From Bedellia somnulentella (Eukaryota; Arthropoda; Insecta; Lepidoptera; Bedelliidae), in assembly GCA_963576735.1 (NCBI GenBank), contig OY755173.1, forward strand, positions 19,004,873 to 19,068,872: a stretch of 64,000 nt of DNA. Reading direction: 5' to 3'. The notes under the pieces are model-generated. The model had not been told where the DNA came from, did not search any database, and was given only the letters and a program-made list of their open reading frames with translations. Below, piece after piece: positions 33,378 to 42,979 of the stretch. Position 1 is the stretch's first letter; the number at the start of each line of letters is the position of its first letter. Position numbers and translations under genes: made by a program.

Positions 33378-33762
33378 GTATGACTCTGTTTGATGTAAAA
33401 GATTAAACTCCATTGTTATCGGAAAATGTTATTTGGTAACCACTTTGACTCCTAAACCACCCTTTTGTTTCGCTTAAACATGCTCTCTTATTCTTGTTAT
33501 GTCGGAATCTCCCCTTGTTCAACCCGATTTCTATCAGCAGGCCACGCATGAACGCATTTTCATCTTCAAGATATCGGTTAGAGTGAAATGACAGTATATG
33601 ATACTATGAAAGTGCGAAAGAGATGGCTGTTTTAAACCACGTGTTATCTAGTAGAAAGGTCGCTCGTGCATCAGCCTTATACTTTTTTAAATGAAAGACG
33701 TGTAAAGAACAGATTAAAAATCTTCTTAGTGAAGCTGTATATAATACAATTAATATAGCCTG

Positions 33763-33876
33763 AACAGAGAGGAATAACAGGGTAAGTATGTGTCAGGAAA
33801 AGTGCTTTTGTCAGGATCGTGTGAAGTCATTATCGGTAGTCTCTACCGACCCTGATGGGAATTAAAGGCGTGAGGA
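33763..33876 (+). mobile_element. RTE 3'-end fragment, decayed
   Basis: 'tttgtcaggatcgtgtgaag', 'gtctctaccgaccctgatgg' and 'gaattaaaggcgtgagg' match the RTE terminus. Confidence 0.55.
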
Positions 33877-34191
33877 TAAGTAAGAAAATCTTACTTTTTC
33901 TTTGAGTAAAAAACCATGGAGCAATCTGCGGTTAGTCATTCTTAAAAATTAGACTTTAAATGCACATAATTTGTCACTGATCACTTTAATAAATTAAATT
34001 TCAAAGTCACGTGCATATTATTTCAGCTATGGTCCGTTTCGCTTGAAACTCCTACACTTGAATAATTTTTAAGCGTAGGAGTTCAGTTCAAGTGCACCTT
34101 TTGATTTGATTCGTAAATAACGAGGGAACGTAGTTTTTTTTCGCTATTGCAGCTCAGGCTTCAGAGATGTATATAAATGTATGTATGTATA

Positions 34192-34706
34192 GTATACGGA
34201 CATATTATACACCGATCAAGTTAGCCCTATACCAAGTTAAACTTGTATTATGGGAAAGTAACTCAACGATATATTTAATATTATATAATACACATATAAA
34301 TTAAATCCAAGATTAAGAAACAATAATTTATGCTCATCATATAAATGTGATTAATAGGTTAATTTATCATGGTTGTTAACGGTGAGGGAAAACATCGTGA
34401 GGAAACCCACATGGCTGAGTTGTACTTAGTCATGTGACAGTGTATTCGTACAAAAACGGCGATAGGCCTGCCCCCTATCACGTGAGTACACTGTCTAAGC
34501 AAAACGTGGGTACCTTCTCTGGATACTAGATGGCGCTGCCATGTGAGTTCAGAAGTATTGGTACCTCTGCCAACCCCTTCGGGGATAAACGGCGTGAACT
34601 TTTATGTAACGTTTATGTATATAAATGTGACTCTCAGCGGGGATTGAACCTGCAACCTCCGGACCGTGAAGCTAGTCATCTATACACTCGGCCGCGGTAG
34701 TTGTCT
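34192..34706 (-). mobile_element. SINE D (long-bodied, tRNA-like head), split by SINE B
   Basis: The minus strand begins with a tRNA-like head (GCGGCCGAGTG... A box; 'ggaggttgcaggttcaatcc' B box), then 'agagtcacatttat' and, beyond the inserted SINE B, 'ttgtttcttaatcttgga', 'tatataatattaaatata', 'tcgttgagttac' and 'ataatatgtccgtata'. Related copies lie at 43935, 44874, 53845 and 56626. Confidence 0.65.
34351..34618 (+). mobile_element. SINE B, 5'-truncated, 12-bp TSD inside SINE D
   Basis: ATATAAATGTGA is duplicated at 34339-34350 and 34619-34630. The copy carries the 'ctagatggcgctgccatgtg' subfamily marker and ends GGCGTGAACTTTTATG. Confidence 0.82.
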
Positions 34707-34732
34707 ATTGAGATTATATCGTATGTAGAGAT

Positions 34733-36175
34733 CTTTGATTATGAACACTATAGATAGAGCGATGTTACGTCATCCATTTTAAAAAGAGAAGCCCATATTT
34801 AAGTTCTTATATGTTAAAAAGAGACACAAAATCTTTATTGTCATCTCTATCGCGTAACCCGTTTTGTTGATGTCACGCTTTTAAAGCTTGACAAACAAAG
34901 CGTCGACTTGTGAGCGATTTTGGTTTTCTTTTGATTTTGAGAAAGATTTTATTCATTTGTATATTGTTATTGTGATAAAAGAGACTCCATTAGTCAAACT
35001 TATTATTTAGTGAGGTATGGTTGGGTGTAGCGTGCTTGGCTGCGGAAGCCGCAGCGAAAAACACATCGAAGGATTGACTTTCTGAAGTGAGTGAGTTTTT
35101 TAATGTTTTTCTACAGATAAATACATAATAAATACATTGCGCGATCAGAAAAAAAGTGATTCAAATGTTAATTACGTTGAACTAGATTACTAGCATTTTC
35201 TTTAGTTATTTTGAGCAATTTTTTAATAGCATAACCTAAAAATATGCAGTATCTCAGTGTTCCCATAATTCACGTTTTTCATCCTACCCTGTCGTTAGGG
35301 TAAAATTTTCAAATTAGTAAACTGATGTTAATGAGTGAGTATATTATGAATTTCGTCGCGCTATAGCGACGCTGAATGATTTCCAATTGTTATCTACGGA
35401 ATTAGTAAGTAATAAATTTGTTATGTTTATTTAATTTCTTCGTATTCATTACAGTTTTCCTAAAGACCCGAATCTACGAGAAAAATGGATTGCGGCCACT
35501 GGAAGATGCAATTGGAAATCAACCAAATATAAAATACTTAGATGTACGAATACATCATCTTTTGAAAAATGTGACTGAAATAGACGAATGAATTTGAAAT
35601 TTTCACACGAAACTGATTTTGTTTAAAGGTCAATAGTAAATAATGCAATAAAACTCATGTACAAAATAGTGCTGTCTTTTATTTTTCAAAATACAAACAT
35701 AGACCCCACTATACCCATGATGACCCGTATGATATTTACATAACTTGCACTTATGGAACAGCTGTTTTTTTTTGTCCAGTTACAAAGTTAGTCCCGTACA
35801 AAAATTTATTCGTAATCATGGGAAGATTCATCCCTGATAGTTAGTAAAATGCTTTAGATTTCACGGTGTATTAAACATCAGTATAAATGGTAAAATTAAA
35901 CAAAAAAGATTGTATAATACTAGGAGCAAGTATGTATAATTATATGATTGCAGGAAATAATATAGTAAACAGTAAACCTTTACAATAAATAAAACGACGT
36001 AACAATAAATTGACGTAAACAATTTTAAATTAAAAAGTAGCTTTTAGAATGTGATTATACTATTTTGGGGTAATTGTTTTCTAGTGATCGCAACATTACA
36101 GGGAAAAATATTGCTATCTAAAAGAGGTACTCTCCCGTTGCATTATGACTCTGTCTATAGTGTTCATAGTCAAAG
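34733..36175. mobile_element. P-like DNA transposon with THAP gene remnant (1,443 bp)
   Basis: GTAGAGAT is duplicated at 34725-34732 and 36176-36183 (8-bp TSD). TIRs start CTTTGAYTATGAACACTATA and match at about 26 of 29 positions. An internal two-exon THAP-domain remnant (35017-35578) suggests the P superfamily, whose transposases start with THAP. No transposase catalytic region is present, so it is non-autonomous. An hAT origin (also 8-bp TSD) is less likely given THAP. Confidence 0.65.
35017..35578 (+). pseudogene. THAP-domain gene remnant, two exons
   Basis: Exon 1 (35017-35086) encodes MVGCSVLGCGSRSEKHIEGL plus TF: the THAP start with its CX4C zinc ligands. A TGA at 35083-35085 stops it just before a GTGAGT donor (35087). 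Exon 2 (35455-35578, after TTCATTACAG) encodes FPKDPNLREKWIAATGR, the second half of the THAP core, and ends at TGA 35578. The usual C-terminal CX2H ligand pair is not recognisable. An AATAAA lies shortly downstream. THAP domains bind DNA. Here the stop and altered zinc site suggest loss of function. Confidence 0.65.
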
Positions 36176-36409
36176 GTAGAGATCTATCAGTTTGACATAA
36201 TTCTTTCTGTCAAGTTTGACAAGTACTAATCGTAGATTATTAACATACGAGTACCAGACTCATTTTATAAATTACACTAACTCCAGAAAGATTCCATTTA
36301 TAAAATATCTATACATAAAAAATAGTTTAGTCTAATATTATAATTACTAGCTGACCCGACAGACTTTGTACTGTAAATTTTGTTATGCCAAACTTTAGGA
36401 GTTTTTTCC

Positions 36410-36829
36410 GGTACATACATACAAACATATACTCACGGCTATAAATCCCTAGAAGGGTTAGCCAGAGCTAAGGAATTAGAAATTCCTCAGCCACTTTTGA
36501 AAAGATGAGTGGGGAAAAGATGGTAAAATAAAGGTTGTTGGTGATGGGTCTCCAACCGCATCGCCCAAAAACCCTTAAAAGCCCCAATACCGCTAAAAAA
36601 ATAAGATTTATTCACAAGAACAAGAACAAGAGTAACAAATGATGTTCATTTCATAAAATATATCAGACCTTTACTTGCTCTGCCAATTGGCGTGTAAATT
36701 TTTGAAAAGTAGTACATTATCATTTACAAGTCAATTACAACGTTACTTACAACGTTAGTCGCCTCTTACGTACACCCACCGGAAGAAATGGGGTAGTGCT
36801 ATTCTAAGCTGACACTACAATGCAAACTT
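36410..36829 (-). mobile_element. Repeat A, split by a LINE 3'-end insertion
   Basis: The 3' part (36410-36591, ACAT tail to 'ccccaataccg') and 5' part (36748-36829, 'ttagtcgcctcttacgtac' to 'agctgacactac') are separated by 36592-36747. Confidence 0.75.
36592..36747 (-). mobile_element. LINE or retrogene 3' end with poly(A), 5'-truncated
   Basis: On the minus strand it ends 'ttcttgtgaataaatc' and TTATTTTTTTA: a polyadenylation signal followed by a short A-run seen as its complement. About 155 bp. Source not identified. Confidence 0.5.
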
Positions 36830-36975
36830 TTTCCGGTACTCTGAGTTAAATCAGAAGTGAATATTTTAGTGCCAATTTTTTCCGGGTTTAAAAGTAACCT
36901 ATTTATCCTACGTTTCGTTCATATGTATTCTGTTATTGAGAAGCCTTTTACCTGAAAGATACAAACATACATACA

Positions 36976-37350
36976 GCAACCGTGATAGCCCAGTGGGTAG
37001 AACACTCGGTTATCGTGCAAACGACTAGTGTTCAAATCATGGGTCGGGCCTTCACCAATTTGTCTTTTCTAAAGACATATGTGTGGTTAATTTATCATGG
37101 TTGTTAACGATGAGGGAAAACATCGTGAGGAAACCCACATGGCTGAGTTGTACTTAGTCATGTGACAGTGTATTCGTACAAAACGGCGATAGGCCTGCCC
37201 CCTATCACGTGAGTACACTGTCCATGCAAAACGTGGGTACTCTGAACACCAGGTGACAAAGTCACGTGATGTTCAGAAGTATTAGTACCTCTGCCAACCC
37301 CTTCGGGGATATTCGGCGTGAACGTTTATGTTTATGTTATGTTATGTTAT
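36976..37350 (+). mobile_element. SINE B, full length, near consensus
   Basis: Head to tail complete: GCAACCGTGATAGCCCAGTG, the body with 'caccaggtgacaaagtcac', then the CCCCTTCGGGGATATTCGGC hairpin, GTGAACGTTTATG and TTATGTTATGTTAT. A good reference copy for the family. Confidence 0.88.
36986..37042 (+). promoter_or_regulatory. Internal pol III promoter of SINE B (A and B boxes)
   Basis: A box TAGCCCAGTGGG at 36986-36997 and B box GTTCAAATCATGG from 37030 fit tRNA-type internal promoters. Their spacing of about 33 bp is normal for tRNA-derived SINEs. Confidence 0.7.
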
Positions 37351-37448
37351 ACAAACATCTAAACTTTCTTATTTATAATATTAATAGAATTATTAGAAAA
37401 TAAAGTTACAAGCCCACAGGACCATTTTATTCTATACACACAAAATAG

Positions 37449-37550
37449 TAAACTTTCAACTTTCCAAAAGTGGCTGAGAAATTTCTAATTCCTCAGCTTT
37501 GGCTACCCCTTCTAGGGATCTATAGCCGTGAATATATGTATGTATGTATG
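37449..37550 (+). mobile_element. Repeat A, 5'-truncated, 14-bp TSD
   Basis: TACACACAAAATAG at 37435-37448 and 37551-37564. The copy holds only the last ~100 bp, from 'taaactttcaactttccaaa' to ATGTATGTATG. Confidence 0.85.
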
Positions 37551-37824
37551 TACACACAAAATAGCGCCAAGTTGTAATACTAAATTATTTAAATGGTGAA
37601 ACGTGCTGCTTCATAGTAGTTAATACCTGAGTTCAACCAATCGACAAATTGCAACTTGTTAATATGAATATTTTGGTTCGGCCAACGGTGAAAATGTGGT
37701 TTGCCGCCAAATTCGTTTCACGCCGAAATTGGATGCGGCTACGTATTGTCCTGTGACAGTACTTTATAATTTACTGGCTGCTACGTATTTCATCATTATC
37801 ATAATTATCATTATCGCCACATCA

Positions 37825-38062
37825 TAGCCACGTAGTGCCTGCTTAGACTGTCTTCTACCCCTTTCTACCCGCGGGTGTCGTAAGAGGCGACTATGAATAT
37901 GGGGCTTTTTATGTGGTTTTTGGGCGATGCGGTTGGAGACCCATCACCAACGATATTTTTTTTGTACCATCTTCTCCCCTATCAACTTACAAATATCGCT
38001 GATCATTTTCTAGCTCTGAAGCTCTGCCTACCCCTTTTTGGGATGTAGGGGTATATGTATGT
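37825..38062 (+). mobile_element. Repeat A, full length, second head subtype
   Basis: 'cacgtagtgcctgcttagac', 'cctttctacccgcgggtg' and 'tcgtaagaggcgactatg' define a subtype distinct from copies with 'ttcttccggtgggtgtacg'. Ends 'ggggtatatgtatgtat'. Confidence 0.75.
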
Positions 38063-38358
38063 ATAATTATCATCATCAGCCTTTAGACTTCCCTCAAAGA
38101 TCTCGAAAAAAGTTTCGAGTTAAGTTGTTAAAACAGGTTACTAAAATTTGTTGATTATTAACGGACTTCAAAAAAAGGAGTGTTCTCAATTCGACCGTTT
38201 TTTTTATAATGCATACGATGCCAACATTGCGTGTATGCTTTACCTGAGGATTAACCTATATAGACAATAGGTCGTATTAATAATATTCATTACAAAGCAA
38301 TCACAAATGAGCTCAATTGAATAGAATTTGCGTAATAGAGATCATATAAACAGAGATA

Positions 38359-38542
38359 CATATATACATACATATACTCACGGTTATATTTCCCTGGAAG
38401 GGGTAGCCAGAGCTAAGGAATTATAAATTCCTCAGCCACTTTTGGAAGTTGAGTGGGGAAAAGATGGTAAAAAGAAAGGTTTTTGGTGATGGGTATCCAA
38501 CCGCATCGCCCAAAAATACAATAAAAAGCCCCAATACCCTTA
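38359..38542 (-). mobile_element. Repeat A, 3' half; target of the CR1-group insertion
   Basis: ACATACATATACTCACGG to 'ccccaataccctta'. The missing head resumes at 43834-43905, so this one repeat was split by 5.3 kb. Confidence 0.85.
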
Positions 38543-38707
38543 AATAATATAATAAAATAATCATTTATTTCAAAATAAAAAGATAAATCTTTGTTTTTTG
38601 AACGTCAAAATTCAACTTAATACTAAGTTTACTTCGGATTCGGAAGGTGTTTTGTTGAGAGAAGAACCCGTAAGAAACTCGTCAACACACATCTTTTTTT
38701 ACGTCCA

Positions 38708-39409
38708 TTACAATTTTGGTGTTAGCCCGGAAACATCCTGCACAGAGCCCTGATGACACCAAGCCACTTCATCATTAATGTAATCATTGACAGTGTAATA
38801 GGCTTTCGAACTAAGATTTCTTTTAACAGCTGCTTTGAATTTTGTTTCTGATAAATTTAAAATGTCCTCAGGTACGCATAACCCCATGAAAGATGTATTT
38901 ACTTTTGACAATCTGTATTTTGGCACGGATATTTTATTGTTGTCTCTCAGGTTTCGAATATGTCTGTCACAATTTTTCACAAAAGAGGCCTGATTTTTTC
39001 TTACATACATAATATTTTCATAAATATATTGGCATGGCAGTGTCATTATATTTATTGTTTTAAACAATTCCCTCAGGGAATCTCGGGATCTCATATTGTA
39101 TATGGCTCTTATTGCTCTCTTTTGGAGAATAAATATGGAACCAACATCAGCTGCTCTGCCCCAGAGTAAAATACCGTAAGACATTACACTATGAAAATAG
39201 CTGTAATAAACTAATCGAGCTGTCTGTACATCTGTCAAATGTCTTATTTTCCTAACGGCATATGCAGCACTACTAAGCCTGCCAGCTAGTGAGCTAATGT
39301 GGGGTCCCCATTGGAGCTTGGAGTCCAGAGTTATCCCTAAGAAAACTGTGTTATCCGAAAATACTAACTTTTCATTATTTAAAATTATTTCGTTATCAAC
39401 GCACCACGG
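38708..39409 (-). CDS. CR1-group ORF2, C-terminal part (after the frameshift)
   Basis: This is the post-RT thumb region: VFLGITLDSKLQWGPHISSL, LVYYSYFHSVMSYGILLWGR and FILQKRAIRAIYNMRSRDSL, ending in a stop at 38708. The frame opens at 39421 but homologous sequence begins just after a run of seven A (plus-strand T, 39410-39416). The upstream ORF ends at 39396 in another frame, so a single-base slip in that run separates the two parts. Confidence 0.82.
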   Translation of the reverse strand, partial: PWCVDNEIILNNEKLVFSDNTVFLGITLDSKLQWGPHISSLAGRLSSAAYAVRKIRHLTDVQTARLVYYSYFHSVMSYGILLWGRAADVGSIFILQKRAIRAIYNMRSRDSLRELFKTINIMTLPCQYIYENIMYVRKNQASFVKNCDRHIRNLRDNNKISVPKYRLSKVNTSFMGLCVPEDILNLSETKFKAAVKRNLSSKAYYTVNDYINDEVAWCHQGSVQDVSGLTPKL

Positions 39410-41636
39410 TTTTTTTACCATTCAGTACAAGATTATTGGAAGCAAACCATGTTTGAATCTGTGAAACCGTGTTATTCACCTCGTCAATATTCTGATTATT
39501 TCTTTCAACGTCAAATACTAAAGAAGTATCATCAGCAAATAACACTATCTCGGACATTTTCTCGACCATGAACGGCAAATCATTAATATAAACTAAAAAT
39601 AAAAATGGGCCCAAAATAGAACCCTGCGGAACACCCATTTTCACATGAGTTCCAGGTGATATTGCATTATTGATTTGCACTTTCTGTATCCGATCCGAAA
39701 AGTAAGACTTTATTAATTTAAGTGCGTCACCTTGTATGCCATAATGTTCTAATTTAATAAAAAGGATTTCATGATCTGCACAATCAAATGCCTTCGTAAG
39801 ATCGCAAAACAAACCAATAGCATCATTTTTGCGTTCCCACGAATCAAAAATGTGTTTCATTAAGGCAACGCCTGCATCGGTGGTAGAGCGGCCCTTCGTA
39901 AAGCCAAATTGTTTTGGATGAAACAATTTGTTTGAAGCGAAATGCAAAAGCATTTGATTGAACATTAGTTTTTCGAATATTTTACTTAAAACTGGCAGAA
40001 TTGATATGGGTCTATAACCATCAGGACTAATTTTATCTCCTCCGGATTTAAGAAGTGGTACAATTTTACTATGCTTCATGAGATTTGGAAAGATTTTATT
40101 TCTTATACATTCATTAAATATATCTGCTAAATATGGAGCCAAAGTTACAATAAAATTATGGCAAACTTTCACTGACATACCCCAAATGTCTTCAGAACTT
40201 TTTAGTTTAAATGATTTAAAACATTTTTCGATATCTGTAGGGCTGCCATCTTTAAAACAAAACAAAGTTTCGCACCTATCAACATTTTGTTGTAACAAGT
40301 GTTGAGCTTTTATAACCGATGTGTTTAAATATTCAGTTGTTTTTGATGGTATGTCAGTAAAATATTTTTCAAAAATACAAGCGATTTCCTCATTAGAGGT
40401 AGTCAGACCTTTATCAGACCGAACACAGAACTCCTGATCGCATGGTTTACCTCGGCCTGTTTGGGTGTTGATAATATTCCACACTGTTTTAACTTTATTA
40501 TCGGATGTTCGGATACGTCGGCTTAGGTATCTGGCTTTAGCCTCTTTACATACTTTATTAAATATTTTTGAGTATTTTTTTACATATTCACTCAATTCAT
40601 TATTATTACTATAAGCTTTTTGATCATATAAATCGAAGAGTTTTTCTCTTGATCTATAAATACTTGGTGTTGCCCACTCACAAAACTTAAATTTACTGGT
40701 AATAATTAAATTTTTTACATTAAAAATTTCATTAAACTCATTTATCAGAACATTATAAAAGATATCATAGCTAGTATTTGAGTTTTTATTAATTGTACAT
40801 GTAGGCAACTTAGAGCTTATTATATTTATATATTTTTCTACTTTACTAGCAGTAATATGCCTTTTTTTAATAACAATTTTTGGCTCTGGTATCTCTAGAG
40901 GAAAGCTAACAAAAAGGCCGCTGTGATCAGACTTTAGTTTATTTATAACACTTTTACTTGAAAATTCTGCATTAGTAAATACATTATCTAAGCATGTTTT
41001 GATTCTAGTCGGTTCCAAGAATAAATTTTCTAAATTGAACGATTGGAATAAACTCATCAACCGTGTTTTAAGATAACTGTCTTGTAGGAGATCCACATTG
41101 AAGTCTCCACATATTATTATACGTTTTTTATTCCTGAAAACTTTGCTTAATACATCTTCCATTACATTTTCGAATTTATCATAATTTTGGTTATAAGGTG
41201 GTCGATACACACATACTAAGAAATAGTTTTTTAACTCTATGCAGGATAATTCCACGACTTGCTCAACGCTTAACTTTACAATATCATTACGAATTTTTGA
41301 TTTAATATTATTTTTTAAAAATATAGCGGAGCCACCACAGGCTTTAGAATTGCGGCAGTAGTTGCTAGCTAAATAATAGTTTTCAAAACCAAATATGAGT
41401 TCGCAATTCTTAAGCCAGTGTTCAGTAACACATAAACAATCTATTTCATATTTTTCCAAAAACAGTTCTATTTCTAATTCTTTACAAGAAAACCCCTGAG
41501 TATTTTGACATACAAGTTTAAACTGGGAGACTCCTTGTAAAGTATTCTTTTTATTAATATTGCCAGAAGAACCTCCTTCCTTGTTTACAATATTGATGTT
41601 AGGTGACGACTTAAGGACGACAGGAGGCTCTTCCAT
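39396..41636 (-). CDS. CR1-group ORF2, main part: endonuclease and reverse transcriptase
   Basis: Start taken as ATG 41636 (MEEPPVVLKSS), eight bases after the ORF1 stop; the frame is open slightly further upstream. Endonuclease at residues ~38-235: VCQNTQGF, VTEHWLKN, CGDFNVDLL, SDHSGLFVSF. RT at ~480-745: YRPISILPVLSKIFEK, FGFTKGRST, LFCDLTKAFDCADH, VPQGSILGPFLFLVYINDLP and the catalytic FADD. It reads LNGKKT then leaves the true frame at 39410-39416 and stops at 39396. Catalytic residues look intact. It would act in the nucleus on element RNA. Confidence 0.87.
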   Translation of the reverse strand: MEEPPVVLKSSPNINIVNKEGGSSGNINKKNTLQGVSQFKLVCQNTQGFSCKELEIELFLEKYEIDCLCVTEHWLKNCELIFGFENYYLASNYCRNSKACGGSAIFLKNNIKSKIRNDIVKLSVEQVVELSCIELKNYFLVCVYRPPYNQNYDKFENVMEDVLSKVFRNKKRIIICGDFNVDLLQDSYLKTRLMSLFQSFNLENLFLEPTRIKTCLDNVFTNAEFSSKSVINKLKSDHSGLFVSFPLEIPEPKIVIKKRHITASKVEKYINIISSKLPTCTINKNSNTSYDIFYNVLINEFNEIFNVKNLIITSKFKFCEWATPSIYRSREKLFDLYDQKAYSNNNELSEYVKKYSKIFNKVCKEAKARYLSRRIRTSDNKVKTVWNIINTQTGRGKPCDQEFCVRSDKGLTTSNEEIACIFEKYFTDIPSKTTEYLNTSVIKAQHLLQQNVDRCETLFCFKDGSPTDIEKCFKSFKLKSSEDIWGMSVKVCHNFIVTLAPYLADIFNECIRNKIFPNLMKHSKIVPLLKSGGDKISPDGYRPISILPVLSKIFEKLMFNQMLLHFASNKLFHPKQFGFTKGRSTTDAGVALMKHIFDSWERKNDAIGLFCDLTKAFDCADHEILFIKLEHYGIQGDALKLIKSYFSDRIQKVQINNAISPGTHVKMGVPQGSILGPFLFLVYINDLPFMVEKMSEIVLFADDTSLVFDVERNNQNIDEVNNTVSQIQTWFASNNLVLNGKKTVVR

Positions 41637-41644
41637 TGTCACTC

Positions 41645-42979
41645 TTAAAAGTTTAAATTATGGTTTCCACCATCGCATACTAGAAGTAAGTTTCCCCTTA
41701 TATTAAATGTATGGGGGTCAGATATATTATATGCTAATAATTTAGCAATGTTCCGCTTTTGATTTAAGGGTATGTATACAGTACCCAGTCGAGAATTTGA
41801 ATAAGGTAAAAACTTATTCAAATCCAAACAAAATAAATTGTCGCTTTGACAACATGTCACGTGACATATTAGATTATTCATAATATGAATATTGTCATTC
41901 TGCTTATTCATATTAAGTAAGTATGGAAAGGTACAAAATATAAATTTACATTTATATATTTTTTGTATTTCCAAAAGTTTATTAATACTTTTATTTAATA
42001 AATACTTATTTAATCCTATACTATTGCCGACCAGTACGACAATCGTTGTATATTCGTCATAAGTGCCTAATAATATTCGTTCTACTATATAATTAAAGTT
42101 TGCACCCGTATAGCAATGGTTAATGACCTGTTGATTAAGATACTTATTTAGTATTTCGCCAAAACCTACGGCCATGCCGTCCGAAAATACTAATGTTCTG
42201 TTTGCCGGTGGCGGCGTGCTAACAGCTGGTAATGTAATCCCATTACTTGGTTGGGGTGACTGAGGTATAACGCTAGTTGAGGAAATATGACTATTCAGAG
42301 TAACCGTCTCTTTGTCTATAAGACTGCCGATATGTTTGTACCTTAAATGCAGATCTTCCTGACTAACAATCAGCTCACTCAGTTTACCATTCAAACTATC
42401 TATTTGGTTTAGTAAATCAATTTTTCTGTAAGACTTGTTTAAGAATTTTGTACTATTTTTCATACTTATAAGACTTTTGTTTGTGTTATATATACGTTTT
42501 TTAACTAATTTATATTTTTTACACTGTTTACGACTGAAAGTTTTTGAATATTTAAAAGAGGTCATAGAAGATAATGATTCTGCCTCAAGTTCGGCACATA
42601 AAGAAACTGCGTGAGAGTCTTCGTGAATATTCTTTATTCTATGGAATTCCGCCAATTGAGCGTGTGCCTCTGCCAACTGCTCATTCAGAATATGAATTCG
42701 CTCTAAAGCTACTTCATGCTTTGCGCACTGATCCTCATGCTTTAATATTAATATCTGCTGGTTTTCTAATTCCACTTGAGAAATGTCGTAAGATTCACGA
42801 AGCAACACAATTTTTTCTAAAAGATTACTATTTTTCAACTTTAAATTACGAATAGCTAAAACGTTTTCGTCCCGTTCTTCCAAAAGCCTATTTTTTAATT
42901 TTTCTGCATCATTCAACTCTCTTTTTAATTTTTCATATTTTTGTTCGGCAGCCATTCTACGAGTTGTAATCGAGTCCAT
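41645..42979 (-). CDS. CR1-group ORF1: coiled coil plus SGNH/esterase-like domain
   Basis: A 444-residue ORF1 protein starting at ATG 42979 (MDSITTRRMAAEQKYEKL). Residues ~8-130 are heptad-rich coiled coil, likely for trimerisation. A basic Lys/Ser/Arg linker follows (~150-185). Residues ~260-420 resemble the SGNH/GDSL esterase domain of CR1-type ORF1s: VFSDGMAVGFG replaces the GDS block and VVLVGNSIG the GxND block. The canonical C-terminal DxxH is not evident, so catalysis is doubtful and RNA or membrane binding is more likely. No zinc knuckles. Frame intact; the stop lies 8 bases before the ORF2 ATG. Confidence 0.8.
   Translation of the reverse strand: MDSITTRRMAAEQKYEKLKRELNDAEKLKNRLLEERDENVLAIRNLKLKNSNLLEKIVLLRESYDISQVELENQQILILKHEDQCAKHEVALERIHILNEQLAEAHAQLAEFHRIKNIHEDSHAVSLCAELEAESLSSMTSFKYSKTFSRKQCKKYKLVKKRIYNTNKSLISMKNSTKFLNKSYRKIDLLNQIDSLNGKLSELIVSQEDLHLRYKHIGSLIDKETVTLNSHISSTSVIPQSPQPSNGITLPAVSTPPPANRTLVFSDGMAVGFGEILNKYLNQQVINHCYTGANFNYIVERILLGTYDEYTTIVVLVGNSIGLNKYLLNKSINKLLEIQKIYKCKFIFCTFPYLLNMNKQNDNIHIMNNLICHVTCCQSDNLFCLDLNKFLPYSNSRLGTVYIPLNQKRNIAKLLAYNISDPHTFNIRGNLLLVCDGGNHNLNF

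Larger units (their letters stand above)
36349..37392 (+). repeat. Lepidopteran repeat F, broken by repeat A and SINE B
   Basis: Starts ACTAGCTGACCCGACAGACT; resumes at 36830 ('tttttccggtactctgagt', 'tttccgggtttaaaagtaac') and ends 'taaactttcttatttataat'. Insertions: repeat A 36410-36829 and SINE B 36976-37350. Confidence 0.6.

Noticed and set aside
42574..42855. 93-codon plus-strand ORF
   Set aside because: It is the antisense of the coiled-coil part of CR1-group ORF1, whose own frame is far longer and has recognisable neighbours.
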